Part shown: in pieces, positions 1 through 11,216 of the stretch | How positions within the stretch are numbered: the first letter of the stretch is position 1 | Layout: each line of letters begins with the position of its first letter | From: Sclerotiophoma versabilis | Taxonomy: Eukaryota; Ascomycota; Dothideomycetes; Pleosporales; Didymellaceae | Direction: 5' to 3' | Length of the DNA stretch: 64,000 bases | NCBI GenBank assembly: GCA_012274445.1 | Contig: JAAROD010000011.1 | Location: 310,001-374,000, forward strand | Notes under the pieces: generated by a model | What the model was told of the DNA's origin: nothing | Seen by the model: the letters and a program-made list of their open reading frames with translations, nothing else | Databases searched by the model: none | Program-made: the position numbers and the translations under genes

Positions 1-672
1 AAGATTCCCAGCGCAACTGTATCAGTAAATTGGTCTGTGGTTGTACAAACAAATCATTTCATACCAATCTATCTGCTGGTACCTCCAGCTGGTACCTTCC
101 AGTGCTGCGATGGGCATCTTTGAAATTTTGGCATCTAGGTGCACAGTTGCTATTCCCAGACATCACTCATATATCAACAATGTGCTGAATTTACGAGAGA
201 TGAATACAACTTTTCATTTCTCAAGACCGAGGATTTTCATGAGGTTTTGTGAGCCCCGTTTTAACTTGCACAACGATGGTATGCTTTCGCCTCGATACTC
301 ATTGTCAGTTGCGGACCATGTTTAAGCTTACTAAACGCCGCAAGCTTTCAAATATGATTAACTTCTTTCTCAGAGTTTCCCTATCAACTAATAAATCTGC
401 CGCCTCACCGCTCAGCATGTTCTCCACAACCCGCGTTAACGCTCCGCCCGCACCCCTTCCATCAAAGATAATCAAAGAAAGGCTCGAGAGCGTGATTATC
501 CCAGTGATAGCAATGCATGTTCGGGTCAGAGGCTCTATACAGATCGTAGGATTCGCACTATCCAGCACAGAACATCGAGAAAAAACGGTTGTTACTGACT
601 ATCGACAATCATCTTTGGAAGATCAAAGGTATTTCATTGTGAAAAAGGATACTAGCAAGCTCCATCAATGTC
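1..672. other. Intergenic, no gene recognised
   Basis: No gene can be supported here. One reverse-strand open stretch (about 305-568) has a hydrophobic segment but no ATG start, so it could at most be an exon of something outside the window or chance. The region is the 3' flank of the neighbouring reverse-strand glycosidase. Confidence 0.5.
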
Positions 673-2764
673 CTAGAAAAGCTTGAACTCCACAAGCCTG
701 ACTTTCTGCCCATTCTTAGGCGTGAACACAATCCTGACCTTCTGGCTATTCGCATTCGCCCAAGACGCATTCGTAATACCATTAGCCACAGGCTGAGCAT
801 ATTTCGACTGAGATACATCAACCCACGAGTTACTGTTCGCAACCTGGATACGGTAGCTTGTAGGGACGTCGAACCCTTGTGCAGCATTTGCGAAGAACGC
901 AATCTCGGCGCTACTGACAGCCTGAGATGAGCCAAAGTCGACCTGGAACCACATTTCATTGCCATTGCTTGTGGGCGTGCTCCAACCATTGGCGACATCG
1001 GTCTCGGGGAAAAACCAGACGCGACCATCGATGGCGCTGTAGAGGGACTCTGCGTCGACACCAGAGACAGACGCGCTTCCTGCGGGGAAGGCGGTGGCGG
1101 TGCTGAGCTTAATCGACTTAGCGATCTTGCGGGTGATGGCGGGAGGCGCAGTGCGGCTGAGCTGAACTTTTAGGCGGGAAAGGGTAGGCGAGGAAGCGAC
1201 CACCTTGCCGTCGACCTCCACTTTGAGACCGGCTGAGCCGTAGCGCGAGTCATTAGCGTCCCACTGGACAGAAATCTCGTGGCCGTGGTAAATGATAGAA
1301 TCCGCACGGAAGTACGATATTATGGATGCTTCGGCGGCAGGGTTAATTTCGAGGACGTCATCGGCACTTGGGCGGATGCCGACAAAGCCAGAGAGGATGG
1401 AGTCGACGAAACCAGAGTGGAAGTAATGAGGTGAGCGCTTCAGACCCACAATTGGATAACCGGTGTCGGGATAATAGTCTTCTTCAAGATCCAGGATGTT
1501 GCCGCGCTCAGGGTTGTAGTGTAGCTTAGCATACTGCTGCAGAAGCTTGGTGTAGTCGGCCTTGTTGATCACACCCGTGGCTATCCCCTTGGGATAGTGG
1601 TCAAGGAAGTTGGCAAGGCCAGTAAGCACTTGTGTAGTTTGAAAGGGCCACACTGGTCCGTTCCATTGGCATCGATTCGTTTAGTTAGATATATTTGTGT
1701 TCAATTCAGGATACAAGTGCTTACTCTGGCTGTTTACCGTTCTCCTCCACGTAGCGGTACTGGCGCATATAGTACTGGTAAGATGGGCCTACAGTACGTA
1801 GACCATGTGGACCTGCAAACTCTTTGGTGTCAAGAGCATGCTTCCAGGCTTCAGCGAACTCAGGAGTGTCGTCTGGCAGGTCGTGCGTCCAAGGGACGAA
1901 TCCAACTAGTTCACGACCACGAATGAAGTTCCAGTACTTCACGTACTGGTTGTTTACCTGGAAGCGGTCAATAAAGTGCTCGAAGGTCGAGTTCCAAAGA
2001 TTGTTCTGCACGCGGGTCTTGATATCTGCAGCTCGCTGGTTGTAGGTGGTAACGATGCCAGGAGAGCCACCCTTCAGCTGAGCCAGCTTAGCAATAGAAA
2101 TCGCATTGTCGTACTGGTACGAGTTGATGCTGGGTCGGAAAGAATTGCCGCCAGTAAATCCGTCCAGACCGCCGCTGGCGTCGATACTTGAGATGGTGTA
2201 CTCAGTAGCATCACGCAGCGGCTCCACGTAGTAGAGGCCTTTCGATGTATCAAACGCATCTTGCCAGGCGTCGTAGACAGACATCATGGCGTTAAGGCGT
2301 GCTGTTGCATCTGCAGCAACGCCGTCCACAAGATAACCTTTGTACACTGATGCAGCCATGCTCTCGGAGAATTGGCGGGTATTGCTGTTTGGGCCAAGTA
2401 TAAAGGTGGCGTAGTCTTCCTTGAAGCGTCGATCACGGCACCAGCGGCCTTCTAGCAAATGAAAGCCCGTAGCATCATTTAGGGATGCCCATGGCGCGGT
2501 TTGCCAGCCCACGTCGTTGAGGAATTCAGTTGAGATGAATCCATTGGCGCCGAGATCTCGCTGGTGGGCACGAAAGATGTTCCAGCGGTAATAGTAGACA
2601 TTAGTGATGTCCTTATCGCTGCTTTCGAAGAACGGGATGCGGTTGCGGTACCAGGGCGCATCATTGCCGAAGTACTGCTTTGCTAGAGCGTCGCCGTCGA
2701 GGGCAGCCTGAACCTGTGAGACCAAGGGCAGTAATGCAAGAGCTGATATACTGTTTTGTCTCAT
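673..2764 (-). CDS. Secreted GH63-like (MGH1-type) glycosidase with discoidin-like C-terminus
   Basis: Two exons (2764-1725 and 1672-673) give about 679 residues. The ATG at 2764 is chosen because it begins a hydrophobic signal peptide ending near residue 20 (VSQVQA). Residues about 30-500 resemble the six-hairpin alpha/alpha barrel of mannosylglycerate hydrolase/GH63-like enzymes; the exon junction rebuilds the family motif WNGPVWPF (about residues 350-357). Residues about 535-679 look like an F5/8 type C (discoidin) carbohydrate-binding fold, with the pattern AIDGRVWFF and WFQVDFG. The likely role is extracellular oligosaccharide hydrolysis; the substrate cannot be told. The intron (1673-1724, 52 nt) has a GTAAGC donor and a CTAAC branch site but ends in CG, not AG, and no AG lies between the branch site and the exon. 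This could be a mutated acceptor, a rare splice site or a base error. Confidence 0.85.
1673..1724 (-). other. Intron with non-canonical CG acceptor
   Basis: Read on the minus strand it starts GTAAGC, has CTAAC about 10 nt before its end and ends AATCG. Removing exactly 52 nt joins Pro-Glu to Cys-Gln-Trp-Asn-Gly-Pro in frame. The only downstream AG within reach (after GGACC) would shift the frame and delete the WNGP motif. Confidence 0.7.
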
Positions 2765-4789
2765 GTTGACAAAAGACTTGTAGTCAATAGACGAAGGAAG
2801 GAAGCGAGTCAATGGTGGCCTAACGTTGGTACTACCGTCATATATACTTTATGGCCCGCCATCGTCATCTTCTTTGACATGGAAATTCTTGACGTGCAAA
2901 CGGCAGGAATACACAATTAGATCTTCCGAGCACAGTGGTTTAGCCTTGAAATGGCAGCTTGTAACTTGTTCGTGAGGGGTAGACCCTCCATCGGCGTATC
3001 GTCCGAGCGAGGATCGATATTAGCCTTGCAGCGATCGCGCACTTGCCCCGCAAGATCTCAAGAACTCCCCTGGGGCGGAATGTCTGCCGATGGCGGGTAC
3101 AGGTCTACACGTCTACACGAGGCTTGAAATGACAGTACGTGTAGCGCGGATGAACAGATGCACACGACAGTCACGCGTTTCAGACGCGGATGCGATTGCG
3201 AGATGTAGTCTGCCATGGTCCCGCTTGCCGTTTGACTAACATTGTCAAATTTCAATTGTTTCCTTTACAGTGAACTCTCCTGAACGGACCGTTAGCCTGC
3301 GGTACGGCGACAAGAGAGGCACTGAGTATATGTTACAAAAAACCGAGGGGTGAATCAATTTAATACGTGACAGTGTGTACCTGGTGCTTTCGAAACACCT
3401 TCTGCATGCCGCTTAGCATGAATGGCAACGTGTGCATCACCATTCATCTATTTTCATACAAATCACTATGTAGACCCATGCAACCGTCATTGTGTCGACT
3501 GTAGAGGCTCTGAAGCTGCTACTTGAAGCTGTGTTTAGAATGTTGTAATTAGTTTGTTGTGTTATGATCCGGAACAACCAATTCCTTCTCGCCTCCATTA
3601 CAACCAGTGTGACGTAGCCTGATCGTAATTTTACTCCTTATCACAACTCTATTGTTACAATATCACACTGGACAGCAAACTAAAACCTTTGCGGACTTGC
3701 TGTTCGCTTTGATGGGTTTATCTCCTTCATCAGGAACCAGCTATGGAAACGTCCAGCGCAGTTGGGCGGTGTCAAACGAAGACAGCTTTTGGACTTGGTA
3801 TCTAAGGCGACATTATCGAATGGAAGAAGGTGAGGTAGAGCAGGATCTCTCAGCGGTGTGAAAGTAAGGTAGATCATGTATGTGATTGATCAGAAGTGAA
3901 CAGGCTAATCGACAGCGCTGAGGTGAAGTTTTTGATTCTATCACCGCCATGTGCATCACTACAGGATAACCTCCAATGCCGACTCATATGCAGATTGTGT
4001 TGAGAGCATGCGAACTTCTTCCAACCCTAACCTTAGGCCTCGGTCTGCACAGGTATCAGGCTTTCGGGAAGAAGCGGAGTTCCAACTTATGGCGGGTATT
4101 CGACCTAGTTATAGCAGCTTCTTGCACATAGGTAACGATTCTTAGGACTACAGAGCATTCTCTAAGTGTAGTGACAAGTCAATATCAGTACTGAATACCT
4201 ACAAAGATGTACTGTCTAGTGGTTTCCGACAGCTCATAAACTGTTCGGTTTCAAGAGCTTCAAAATGTTGCGCTGCAAGCGTTGGCTGTCCAGTATCACT
4301 TTTCCTGTTTCGAATGTTGGTGTACAGTGGAGTTGCCCAGGACAGAAACTCCGTAATGATTTAGACACTAGCATAGTCAGCAATTACGTCACCACCTTCG
4401 CTCCTTCCTTACCCTCAATCCCAGGTCGACCACCTTTACCACTTGTCTCAGGGCGAAGCGTGTTACCGGTACATGACCGTAAGACGCAGCTGCATCCCTC
4501 ATTTGCTTCAGTGCGGGTTGGGGTCGGCTTATCTGGTCGGCCGCCAGAGTCTTGTTCGTCCGCATCTGGAAAGATACCTGGCCTAGTAATCGGGCTGCTG
4601 ACACTGCCAACGACAAGTGGGGCAATCCTCAGCATTGCCAGTCACAGGCATCTACATTTGACCGCCAAAGGCAATAAAGATACGGAGGAACATGCATCCA
4701 TCGTTTAGTTAGACTGCTACCCGATTACGACCGCCTCGGTTCAAGTCTATACCGCGCGACGTTGGAGGCAACTGCGCCTATATGAAATC
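2765..4789. other. Intergenic, no gene recognised
   Basis: Two kb between divergent genes. It must hold the promoters of the glycosidase (left) and the Zn2Cys6 regulator (right). Short open frames here have no start context, no domain and stops in the flanks. A single CCCTAACC near 4024 is not a telomeric array. Confidence 0.5.
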
Positions 4790-6808
4790 ATGAACCAAGC
4801 TGAAAGTGGAGAGAAGCAAGCAAACCGCCAATGCTGGGAGTGCCTCAAACGACGCCTGGTGTGCGATCATACTCTGCCGCACTGCAAGAAGTGCATCAAA
4901 GCGGGTAAGGAATGTCCGGGGTACGACAAGCAAAAGCCACTGCAGTGGGTGGAACCGGGAAAAGTGACATCAAGGCGGAGGAAGAAGGACAGCCCATCCA
5001 AAGTGTACACCATCAGGCCAAGAGCTCTCGAGCCAGTTGTACCGATCATCCCCAGCCTACCCGTTGTCTCTGCTGAAGTATCTAGCAAGTCCGACCCGCT
5101 AGAGGCCGTAACGCTAGGCGACAGCCCGAATCTCGAGTGGCCCATTATTGAGGACCCTCGAATAACTCCAGAATCCATCGAACTCTACAAAAGCCAACTC
5201 GCGGCTTTTCTAGTAGACGAAGACAAGGTTTCGTGGTGGCAAAATCTGACCATGAAAGAGCAGGCGGAGCATGTCGCTTCGATGGCTGCAGAGGCTGCAG
5301 CAGGCTTCGGTGTTTGCGAGCGCATTATGCAGATCGGTAGTCAAAGAAAAATCAAGAAAGTCGTGGAAAGGGGGCAGTTCTGGGAGGCCGTGATGCTACT
5401 ACAATCCGATCGAGATCCACTCGAAAAGCTGAAGCGTCTATTGTGGGTCATGGAGATCAATCAGCTTCCATCATACGATTATCTATCGAACGAGACCTGC
5501 GAAGTGGTACAAGCTGTCAACTACTGTATGTCTGTATACCACATATAATGCTCGTTACTAACTCCGCAAGTCAACACGAGAATCTACTCAAATGCCAAAG
5601 AAACTGACTCCCTAGCACCCAACCCAGCGGTGACTCACTTGCCGCTATGGGCCTTGCATATATTGCCTCCTACAATGCACCATATTCTTATCTGCTTGAG
5701 TCTGAGTCACTACATATATTCGTTACCTCCTGGTCCAAATCGTGCAATAATTGCCAGCAATCAGTTGAAACTTTACAAGTACCGAGGCCTTGCTATCCGG
5801 GCCCTCAGTGAGGATGTCGCGAGGGAAACGACTCGTAGCAGCGACCTGACAATCAGTAGCATTCTAATGTTCATGGCGATGGAGGTGAGCTATAGTTATC
5901 TATGAAATACGCTGTCAATACAAGGCTAATTCATTACCCCAGGTCCAAAATTTTAGCACGGGAGACTGGAGGTCTCACGCAAATGGTATGAAGCGGCTGA
6001 TAGATATGCGTGGTGGTTTTGGATCTCTCTTACGCCAGGCGCCTTACCTGACATCATCATTGGTGATTTTCGTTGTGTTTGTGTACCTCGACTTTTGTAA
6101 CGACTATGGCTAACATTCTGCAGCATCGCGACCTTTTCTAACAGCCTCGGTCCAGCGTCGGATCAGATCAGCATCACCGAGCCGCTCAAGCAGCACATCA
6201 AGGAAGTTGAGAGGTTGTACAGCCTGATATTTCCTTACATACTGTGTCCACCAACGCTGTTCGTGGAGATCATTCGCATCAACCGCCTACGGCAAGAAGT
6301 GGTCATCTCGTCCTTTGAAGACCCAAATCAGCATATCTTGGACGCGCACGATATCCTTGCTCGTATCGAGGCCTTTGAAATAGAGGACTGGGCGCAGCCC
6401 GGCGAAAACCACAAAGACTGGGAGATGATTGGGTCGGTCTATCAGTCTGCGATTGCACTGTACTGCACCATGTCGCTGCAAGCCGTTGCTGCTCTTCCCA
6501 ACACCTTGGAGATGGATACCATGCGCACCATACATGGTAAGCGTTTGCTGGAGGACCTGAAAGCTTCTGCACAGTCAAGATTGCTGAGGAAATTCTTGTT
6601 GTTCCCGTTATGCGTACTCGGCGTGGAAGCGGGCTACCACAACCAGCAAAACACTCGGCTCTGGATCGAGCGACGGTTAGAAGATCACAGCCGCCTTCTT
6701 GGTACTAGTAGCCCACTAAAGGCGCGAGCAGTACTAAGGCGATACTGGCAGCAAAAGAGACCAGGCTGGGACGAATGCTTCGACGGCCCATACGTGTTCG
6801 CCCTGTAA
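4790..6808 (+). CDS. Zn2Cys6 transcription factor (Fungal_trans_2 type)
   Basis: Four exons (4790-5525, 5571-5884, 5943-6082, 6124-6808) give 624 residues. The zinc cluster is at residues 15-42 with cysteines 15, 18, 25, 32, 35 and 42 (C-x2-C-x6-C-x6-C-x2-C-x6-C), followed by PGYDKQ and a basic run SRRRKK. The rest is a helical regulatory region of the PF11951 type seen in many C6 regulators with a C-P-G-Y signature after the last cysteine. It would act in the nucleus; its targets are unknown. Introns 1 and 2 are standard. Intron 3 (6083-6123) is only 41 nt but is the one that keeps phase and has a CTAAC branch site; a different small exon arrangement there is possible. No biosynthetic cluster is attached to it. 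Confidence 0.85.
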
Positions 6809-7290
6809 TGAGGTCTGAAGTGGGCAGCCACTGAAGTTTGCAGGCACACTATCCTTGTGCCAGTGGGTGCTTTTCAAACAATTTGATCGGGATTTGTGTT
6901 TGATGGAAGCAGTTGCAGGATCACTGTGTTGGCTGAGCGCGCCTACCCAAAGCATCTACAGAAGCTCGAGCCTGTACTGACCCACACGTACGGTTTTCTT
7001 CAAAGAGGATAGTGCTATCGGAAAGTGATTAGTACAAAGGATAACTATGGTGTAGTGCCGACCGCGCCTTTGTTTATCTGCCTTCTCGCTGCGACATTTT
7101 TCTTCTGCCCAGCGTCAACATTCACTACCACCACCCCAGTACTATCCCACATCTTACCTAACAAGAGGACATCCGCTACACGCAACAGATTTGCACGAGA
7201 TAACCGACGCTGAATACACCCTGCAACTGTCATACATTACGATTCCAACCTGATTATACACTGCACTCAGGCCAACATACACCAACAATA
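6809..7290. other. Intergenic, promoter of the small secreted protein
   Basis: About 480 bases with no supported gene. It separates the end of the regulator from the next forward gene and must include that gene's promoter and leader. An open frame at 7025-7213 has no ATG start and no recognisable content. Confidence 0.5.
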
Positions 7291-7859
7291 ATGAAGTTTC
7301 TTAGCCTTCTCCTGCTGTCCGATATCGCAGTTTCAAGCCACATGACATACTTCCTTCATTACTCGGATGCAGATACGATGGGCTTGAACCTTTCACGCAC
7401 CTATGCCGTCGCAAGCCAGTTCGAGGAAGCCAACTTGTGCGGTATTCAAGACTGTTATCGACCACGTTGCTGGACTGCTCCCAAGGCTTGCTTTGACTTA
7501 CTTCATACTGCCGAGCTGCTTGGGGATGAGTCCGCCATGATCAAAGCCAGAAGTATGATCTGGAGTCACATCGAGCGGACCAATGCTCAGCGCGCCCTCA
7601 ATGAGCGCCGCCGCGATAGTGATTCGGATGGACACGCACTTCTCGATCATCTTCAGGCTCACCAAGACTCTGAGGCTCTTGATGAGCTTCAGAAAGAGCT
7701 GTCAAACAGATGCTTGGTGCCTGGAGGTACGCTCACGCTTACGCATTTCTGCCAGAGTATGACTGACCTCTGATAGAGGAATGTATACTGGCTTACGACC
7801 AATGCTGTAGCGGGCTATGCACGATGGACAAGTGCAATGGAACACTCACCTGCCAGTGA
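7291..7859 (+). CDS. Small secreted cysteine-rich protein with knottin-like C-terminus
   Basis: Two exons (7291-7726 and 7777-7859) give 172 residues. The first 16 residues (MKFLSLLLLS onward) are a signal-peptide-like hydrophobic start. A middle part has cysteines 50, 55, 60 and 67 and then a charged helical stretch. The second exon completes a cysteine-dense tail: Cys141, 148, 155, 156, 160, 165 and 171, spacing C-x6-C-x6-CC-x3-C-x4-C-x5-C. The first six match the C...C...CC...C...C order of inhibitor-cystine-knot folds. The 50-nt intron splits the tail after its first cysteine; using the AG two bases further on would give an early stop, so 7776 is chosen as the acceptor. I do not recognise the full protein. 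It is an apoplastic or effector-type candidate by size, secretion and cysteines only; function is unknown. Confidence 0.7.
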
Positions 7860-8212
7860 GGAATCGGAAGAAGGTGGGACTACTTACATAGCGCTTTGTG
7901 TCAGTTTTCCGACATTCGTACTCACGGGTTCTCGTGTGTCCTAACATGGTACGTGGACACGAGCGAAGTTTGGCATAGACGTACCCATTTGTTTATTCTC
8001 GCCAAGCAGCGTCCGTCAAACGCAGCTCTCTAATAACAATCTGACTCGAGAGTCCATCGTACAATGTTCTACAGGGCAATACTGGTACAGAGAGGAGATG
8101 CCTCGGTGGTGTTCCAACCCATAACGCCGTTGACGCCGTTGATCGTATTCACGCCATCTCTTCGTACACTATTCCTCTTCTATCATCTTCGTCATCTCTC
8201 TTCTCAGCTCCA
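7860..8212. other. Intergenic between convergent genes
   Basis: About 350 bases between the 3' ends of the secreted protein and PET191. No gene is seen; it should hold both 3' untranslated regions. Confidence 0.5.
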
Positions 8213-8666
8213 TCACCTGTCCAACCCCTTGCCCTCCGGGTCCTCATCGCCCTTTGTTTCCTTCACGTCCTTGTACGGCCTCCCCGCATACAGCATGTAA
8301 CCCTTCTCTTCAATCGTACCGGCCTTCTCGTCTGCCTCCGCCCTGCCATGTCCAAAGGCACCCGTTTCGAGCTGTCCCTGGACGGCGATTGGCCGATTGC
8401 CTCTAAATCGCTTGCGCATGTCGATCATGCCCTTTTTGCACTCGGCGTAGCCCTTTTGTAGCTGCTGGCATTGTGTAGGTAGCGTGTATTTTAGCGGAGG
8501 CCGCAGGCAGTCGCCGGGAGAGTTACGCTCGACCATGATGCAGTCGCTGTTCTGGAGGCAGAATGCCAGAGCGGCTCCTAGAGTGGAGTCAGTACGCGAT
8601 TGGCAACATCAAGTGGAGAATCGTTGAGAGTGGCCACTTACGGATGTCTTTACATGATTGAGGCAT
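8213..8666 (-). CDS. PET191: PET191/COA5, cytochrome c oxidase assembly protein
   Basis: Two exons: a 25-nt first exon (8666-8642) and 8577-8213, joined across a 64-nt GTAAGT...TAG intron, give 129 residues. The N-terminus MPQSCKDIRAAL, the SDC and GDCLRPPL blocks and the MRKRFRGN block are diagnostic of the Pet191/COA5 family. Cysteines 5/15, 21/32 and 45/55 form the C-x9-C, C-x10-C, C-x9-C ladder typical of small proteins imported and oxidised in the mitochondrial intermembrane space. The family is required for complex IV assembly. Residues after about 70 are a polar tail of low similarity, common in fungal members. The tiny first exon carries the start codon, so models that begin at the internal ATG (8536) would lose the first two cysteine pairs. 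Confidence 0.95.
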
Positions 8667-9041
8667 AGCTGCGGTTTGTGTGTGCTGCGGCGCATGCAAC
8701 GTGAAGGTCGTGCCACTATTTCGAGCTGTCGGGGTCCGAGGTGCCAAGACGCCGATCTGAAGTTGCGGATCGACGCCGCGGGAGAGCGTTGGGCAATGTC
8801 ACATGTCAGGCTAGACGCCGTGAAAGGGACGTCATCTCTCCGCAGTTTCGAATGACGGAAACGGGATGACTAGTGTCAGGAGCATCGTTTCTTTCGACCT
8901 CTTCATGACAATCTGTTGGGGACTGGCACCTGGAGGGCCCACGAGCTGAGATTCACGCCGGCAAACTCTGTCTGTTGAACACAACCCCTGCCAGTCTACA
9001 GCAATTGCAGGCATTGCCTCAATTCGCCGGGTGCGTCCATC
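8667..9041. other. Divergent promoter region
   Basis: About 375 bases between the divergent starts of PET191 and the lipase. No further gene or clear repeat is seen. Confidence 0.5.
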
Positions 9042-11216
9042 ATGGCCCTCCGCATCCCCTTCCTTGGCCGCCTACACGTGCGCGAGTACTTTGCCCTCGT
9101 CCTGTCCATCCTCCTCATCGTCCTCGAGTCCGTCATCGCCGTCATCACCATCGCCCTCCCGACGCCCATCATCAACGCCTGCTACCTCATCACCCGCCGC
9201 CTGTTCAATCAGCTTTCCTCGCCATCGTCGCGCCGCTCGCGCAACAGGAAGAAGGGTGTTTGGAATGCCATCGCCAATGCTGGCGACTTCGCCGAGCTGT
9301 GCGAGCTCTACGGGTACTACTGCGAGGAGCACATCGTGCAGACCGGTGATGGCTATCTGCTCGGCCTGCACCGTCTGGGTTGGAAGCGTGGCGAAGAAGG
9401 GGAGCGCGTGAACCCCGGACCGGGCAAAGACGGGCTGAAGAAGAAGGTCGTGTACCTGCACCATGGTCTCATGATGAACAGTGAAGTCTGGGTCTGCTTG
9501 ACCGAGCGCGAGCGCTGCCTACCCTTCCAACTCGTGGAAAAAGGATACGATGTCTGGCTTGGCAACAATCGCGGTAACAAGTACAGCAAGAAGAACATCT
9601 ACATGGCGCCCACAGACCCTAAGTTCTGGAATTTCAGCATGGACCAGTTTGCGTTTCACGATATCCCGGACTCGATTGCATACATACTGGAGACTACCCA
9701 TCAGCCGAGTCTAAGCTACATTGGGTTCAGTCAGGGCACAGCCCAGGCTTTCGCCACGCTGGGCATCCATCCCACATTGAATGAGAAGGTGGATGTCTTC
9801 ATTGCGCTGGCGCCTGCTATGAGTCCGAAGGGCGTTGCGAGTGGGACGGTGGACTCGTTTGTCAAGGCGAGCCCGGACGTCCTTTACCTGGCGTTCGGAA
9901 GGAAAGCAATCCTGGCATCGGCGACCATGTGGCAGTCGATCCTGTATCCGCCGATATTTGTGAGGCTTATTGACACTAGTCTGAGGTTCCTGTTCGGTTG
10001 GACTGCAGTGAATATTTCCCCGGACCAGAAGCTGGCCAGTTATCCGCATCTGTACTCGTACACGTCGACGAAGAGCGTTGTACACTGGTTTCAGATCATT
10101 CGTAACGGCGTCTTCCAGATGTACGACGACGAAGCGCCAAACCCAATCACCACGAATCGTTCCAAGTACTACAAGGTCGCCAAGTTCCCTACTCGCAACA
10201 TCAAGACGCCCATAGTTCTCGTCTGGGGTGGCTCAGATAGTTTAGTCGACATCAACGTCATGCTCAAGGAGCTGCCTCGCCACACTATAGCCAAAGAGAT
10301 CCCACACTACGAACACCTCGACTTCCTCTGGGCTTCATCTGTCGACAAGCTCGTCTTCCCACACGTCTTCGAAGCCCTCGACAAGCACGCCAACCCTGCC
10401 ACCACCAGTACCGCGCTTGAAAGAAACAAGTCCCAGGCTCTCCGCTCACCTGTGCACTTCAGCAAGCCCCTTCCCTCACCCCGCCAAATTGCTCCACCAG
10501 ACAACGACGGCGCGAGCGACTCCAGCCCCAGCGGCACGCCCTCGCAACCCGCAAAAAAGATCTCGCAGATCACACGCCGTACTATCTTAAGCGACAATGA
10601 GGATACAGAACCCTCGCCCCGCTCGCGACTAGCGCAAATTACACGCATTCCGCACCCACAGCAAACACCACGAAGCCCTCCGCATAGTCATACTACGTTT
10701 CCTTTCAGAGATGTACCTTCGCCGCCTCACCAGCATACACCCCCTCAATCTCAGCTCGATAGTCTCAAGGAGCCGCCGAATAGTGCGTCGAAAGTCGTCG
10801 CGGTGCATACTATGGGCTCGCCCGCTGCATCGCAAAACGATTCACAGATCACTACACAAACGTCTACAAGTAGGCCTGAGGGTTGGTGGTCTAGTGACGA
10901 CGTTGCCGGCACCGAGCCGAGCACGCCCAACAACACGCTCAAAATCAGAAGGAGTTTTGAAAGCCAAGGAAGCAATGGGCGCCAGAGTCGTTTTGGGGAT
11001 AGGGGCATCAGTCTGGGTAGCGCGAAGGCAGTCAGTGCTGTCGTTGCGAGTGAGGGCCATGGGGAGAGCGGTAAGAGCAAGGCGTCGAATAGATTGAGCG
11101 TGGCGAGTCTCGGCAGTGGTGCAGGGAGGGAAGAGACGGAAGAGGATAAGAGGAAGAGAAAGCTAAAGGTCAAGAGGAGAAGTGGGAGTGGAATACCTGT
11201 GCCAGGCTCCAGCTAA
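9042..11216 (+). CDS. Steryl ester hydrolase / acid lipase-like (TGL1/YEH family)
   Basis: A single exon of 724 residues. A hydrophobic segment near residues 16-42 suggests an N-terminal membrane anchor or lipid-droplet targeting helix. Residues about 80-445 are an alpha/beta-hydrolase of the AB-hydrolase-associated lipase family: entry block AELCELYGY...HIVQTGDGYLLGLHR, oxyanion block YLHHGLM (about 138-144), nucleophile elbow GFSQG with Ser230, acid in GGSDS (Asp399 likely) and base in HYEHLDFLW (His425). The family cleaves sterol esters or triglycerides at lipid droplets, ER or plasma membrane. Residues about 450-724 are a low-complexity, Ser/Pro/Arg-rich tail, as in fungal Yeh-like enzymes, probably a regulatory or phosphorylated region. 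Which of Tgl1, Yeh1 or Yeh2 it matches best cannot be told by eye. Confidence 0.9.
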   Translation: MALRIPFLGRLHVREYFALVLSILLIVLESVIAVITIALPTPIINACYLITRRLFNQLSSPSSRRSRNRKKGVWNAIANAGDFAELCELYGYYCEEHIVQTGDGYLLGLHRLGWKRGEEGERVNPGPGKDGLKKKVVYLHHGLMMNSEVWVCLTERERCLPFQLVEKGYDVWLGNNRGNKYSKKNIYMAPTDPKFWNFSMDQFAFHDIPDSIAYILETTHQPSLSYIGFSQGTAQAFATLGIHPTLNEKVDVFIALAPAMSPKGVASGTVDSFVKASPDVLYLAFGRKAILASATMWQSILYPPIFVRLIDTSLRFLFGWTAVNISPDQKLASYPHLYSYTSTKSVVHWFQIIRNGVFQMYDDEAPNPITTNRSKYYKVAKFPTRNIKTPIVLVWGGSDSLVDINVMLKELPRHTIAKEIPHYEHLDFLWASSVDKLVFPHVFEALDKHANPATTSTALERNKSQALRSPVHFSKPLPSPRQIAPPDNDGASDSSPSGTPSQPAKKISQITRRTILSDNEDTEPSPRSRLAQITRIPHPQQTPRSPPHSHTTFPFRDVPSPPHQHTPPQSQLDSLKEPPNSASKVVAVHTMGSPAASQNDSQITTQTSTSRPEGWWSSDDVAGTEPSTPNNTLKIRRSFESQGSNGRQSRFGDRGISLGSAKAVSAVVASEGHGESGKSKASNRLSVASLGSGAGREETEEDKRKRKLKVKRRSGSGIPVPGSS

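Noticed and set aside
4020..4036. CCCTAACC resembling a telomeric repeat
   Set aside because: Just over one unit, not an array.
3652..4708. Several forward open frames of 60-147 codons upstream of the first Zn2Cys6 gene
   Set aside because: No domain, signal peptide or consistent splice structure; overlapping frames on both strands are equally long.
9031..9464. Open frames overlapping the lipase start on both strands
   Set aside because: Shadows caused by high-GC codons of the lipase gene; no independent signal.
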